Below are positions 62,673 to 64,000 of a stretch of 64,000 bases of DNA, piece by piece. Where the stretch lies: assembly GCF_014652515.1 (NCBI RefSeq), contig NZ_BMYY01000002.1, positions 513,450 through 577,449 of the forward strand. Direction: 5' to 3'. This DNA is from Bacterioplanes sanyensis (GTDB lineage: Bacteria > Pseudomonadota > Gammaproteobacteria > Pseudomonadales > Oceanobacteraceae). Below the pieces are notes generated by a model that did not search any database, was not told the origin of the DNA, and saw only the letters and a program-made list of their open reading frames with translations. Every line of letters starts with the position of its first letter. Positions within the stretch are counted from its first letter, which is position 1. The translations under genes and the position numbers were made by a program.

Positions 62673-63109
62673 TGGCTTTTGGTTTTCACCTTTTCCATGA
62701 TGTGTACCAGCTGGCCATCGCTGTCGATGATAAAGGTCAGGCGATGAACGCCCATAAACTCTTTACCCATAAACTTCTTCAGCGCCCAGACGCCGTATTG
62801 CTCGGCAATGGCGTGGTCTTCGTCGGACAATAGATCGAAGTTAAGCTCTTGCTTATCAATAAACTTCTGCAATCGCGCTGGCGCATCCGGGCTGATGCCT
62901 AATACCACGGCATTGCGGTCGGCAAACTCTTGTTGGCTGTCGCGAATACCGCAGGCTTGTGTGGTGCAGCCTGGCGTCATGGCTTTGGGGTAAAAGTAGA
63001 GCACCACGGTTTTACCGCGAAAATCACTTAACGATACCGTCTCGTCGCGCTGATTTTGGGTAGTGAAGTCTGGGGCGGGTTGGCCCAGGGCCGGTAAGTT
63101 CAGGCTCAT
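62636..63109 (-). CDS. bcp: thioredoxin-dependent peroxiredoxin Bcp
   Basis: Bcp reduces peroxides using thioredoxin. The 157-aa product has the peroxidatic Cys48 and resolving Cys53 in KAMTPGCTTQACGIRDSQQE and the usual fold (FRGKTVVLYFYP; LLSDEDHAIAEQYGVW). AGGAAA precedes the ATG. The last codons overlap the 3' end of the AraC gene on the other strand. Confidence 0.95.
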   Translation of the reverse strand: MSLNLPALGQPAPDFTTQNQRDETVSLSDFRGKTVVLYFYPKAMTPGCTTQACGIRDSQQEFADRNAVVLGISPDAPARLQKFIDKQELNFDLLSDEDHAIAEQYGVWALKKFMGKEFMGVHRLTFIIDSDGQLVHIMEKVKTKSHHDDVLALLDSL

Positions 63110-63188
63110 GCGCTTTTCCTCAATAGGGCAAAGCCGTGAGGGTAGCGCATCGTCAGAGAGATGAGAAGATGTTGTGCAGAACTTATAC

Positions 63189-63208
63189 AGGGAGCCGGTT
63201 GGCTCCCT
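63189..63208. terminator. hairpin between bcp and the unknown 93-aa gene
   Basis: AGGGAGCC at 63189-63196 pairs with GGCTCCCT at 63201-63208 around GGTT. It lies just past the stop of the minus-strand gene at 63214 and upstream of bcp. On the plus strand it is followed by TT only. Confidence 0.6.
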
Positions 63209-63213
63209 TTAAG

Positions 63214-63495
63214 TCAGTCGGCGTTGATGCTCAACTGGTCGAGATAGCTGGTCAGTGCTTGCTTGGCTTTATTGCCGGCTGGGCTGTTGCGAAATACAAA
63301 CTCGTGGGTCTTGTTTTCCATCACCAGCAACACATCGGCGCAAAAGTCACCATCATGCTCAGCCCTTACTGGACGCATGCGTGCCTCAACCAGTGCTTCT
63401 AGGTTGATGTAAAAATCACCGGGGATTTCTTCTAAATGCTCACGAGCATTCATGCGAACCATTGCCACATTGGGGGTGATGCGAATCAGTGCCAT
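63214..63495 (-). CDS. conserved-looking hypothetical protein
   Basis: The start chosen is the ATG at 63495 after AAGGAG, giving 93 aa; the frame is open to 63528. The product begins ALIRITPNVAMVRMNAREHL and ends LTSYLDQLSINAD. It has no signal peptide or membrane segment and looks like a small soluble alpha/beta protein. I do not recognise a family. It is flanked by bcp and a ferredoxin gene on the same strand. Confidence 0.75.
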   Translation of the reverse strand: MALIRITPNVAMVRMNAREHLEEIPGDFYINLEALVEARMRPVRAEHDGDFCADVLLVMENKTHEFVFRNSPAGNKAKQALTSYLDQLSINAD

Positions 63496-63566
63496 GCTGG
63501 AGTCTCCTTGTGTTGATGACTCCAGCATACGGCGGGTTCCAAGCTTGGCTATTGATTTAACGCAGG

Positions 63567-64000
63567 TCAGAGTTTTATTTTCAGGGCGCTTTTGGGTATG
63601 CAGCAGCAGGGCAGAATTTCATCTTCATCGATAAACGCCAGCGGCTCTTTGTGATAGTGCACGGAGCCTTGCTGTAACTGTACGCGACAGCTACCGCAAT
63701 AGCCATCTCGGCATTGGTAATGCACGTCGACACCTTGTGCTTCTAATGATTCCAGCAACGAGGCTGCATGTTGGAACACCACTTCGCGGCCATCCTGTAA
63801 GGCAACGGCATAACGAGGCGGTTGCATTTCTTCCGACAGCGGTAGCTGGGGCGAAGCTTCCGGCTGCTCAGGATTCGATTCAGGCAGATACAGCTCTGCC
63901 TGATCGGGCTCAGGTGCAGCCTCTGGTTCGATGATTTCCAGTTCGAAGTCTGGCTCTGGGGTGGCAGGCTGGCCGTCGAGATCAAACTCCTCCGGCCAGT
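63567..64000 (-). CDS. YfaE-type [2Fe-2S] ferredoxin domain protein (partial, 5' end off window)
   Basis: The minus strand is open from the right edge to the stop at 63567 (144 codons). The last 86 residues form a plant-type ferredoxin domain: CRDGYCGSCRVQL, EPLAFIDEDEILPCCC. It is very close to E. coli YfaE, which keeps the NrdB diferric-tyrosyl cofactor of ribonucleotide reductase active. Before it lie at least 57 acidic, Pro/Glu-rich residues (EFDLDGQPATPEPDFELEII) that YfaE does not have. They may be a linker from a larger N-terminal domain outside the window. Confidence 0.8.
   Translation of the reverse strand, partial: WPEEFDLDGQPATPEPDFELEIIEPEAAPEPDQAELYLPESNPEQPEASPQLPLSEEMQPPRYAVALQDGREVVFQHAASLLESLEAQGVDVHYQCRDGYCGSCRVQLQQGSVHYHKEPLAFIDEDEILPCCCIPKSALKIKL

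Overview
The window is a chromosomal segment of a polarly flagellated gammaproteobacterium. Gene content and order (fleQ-fleSR-fliEFGHIJ ... flhA-flhF-fleN-fliA-cheYZAB-motCD-ParC/ParP-like-cheW-DUF2802) match the Pseudomonas / marine Oceanospirillales type of flagellar locus. An Oceanospirillales-like marine host is my inference from gene order and protein resemblance; no rRNA gene is present to confirm it. There are no tRNA or rRNA genes, insertion sequences or CRISPR arrays.

Layout. 1-1682 (minus) is a partial Maf-type flagellin glycosyltransferase, richer in A+T than its neighbours. 1882-10016 holds a giant flagellin (1202 aa), FlaG and a giant FliD cap (1316 aa). 10306-16233 is a housekeeping insert: Bfd ferredoxin, prfB with its programmed +1 frameshift, lysS, ung and a TPR-methyltransferase. 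16495-27851 is fliS, fleQ, fleS, fleR, fliE, fliF, fliG, fliH, fliI and fliJ. 27951-38491 is an extra chemosensory cluster (STAS, cheY, cheA, cheW, soluble MCP, cheR, cheD, cheB) followed by an HsbA-HsbR-HptB partner-switching module, all lying between fliJ and fliK. 38757-50332 is fliK, fliL, fliM, fliN, fliO, fliP, fliQ, fliR, flhB, flhA, flhF and fleN. 50336-59961 is fliA, the polar-flagellum cheY, cheZ, cheA and cheB, motC, motD, a ParC-like ATPase, a small unknown ORF, a ParP-like CheW protein, cheW and a DUF2802 protein. 60299-64000 is unrelated: a small secreted protein, MAPEG, Mpo1-like, AraC, Bcp, an unknown small protein and a partial YfaE-type ferredoxin.

How it works together. FleQ (c-di-GMP-contact residues conserved) with sigma-54 should switch on fleSR, fliE, fliK and fliL, each of which has a GG-N10-GC type promoter upstream. 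FliA (sigma-28) should drive the late genes flagellin, fliD and fliS, each preceded by a TAAAG-N14-GCCGATAA-type promoter. FlhF and FleN set pole and number, ParC and ParP position the arrays, and CheY/CheZ/CheA/CheB with MotCD run the motor. HsbA/HsbR/HptB probably ties FlgM/FliA activity or c-di-GMP to phosphorelay input.

Most notable points: EF-hand-like loops and large repeats in the exported filament and cap proteins; a 14-copy perfect 9-bp repeat at the fliH-fliI junction; three FliM/CheZ-like short motifs in the linker of the second CheA; and structured leaders upstream of fliD, cheY and cheW.
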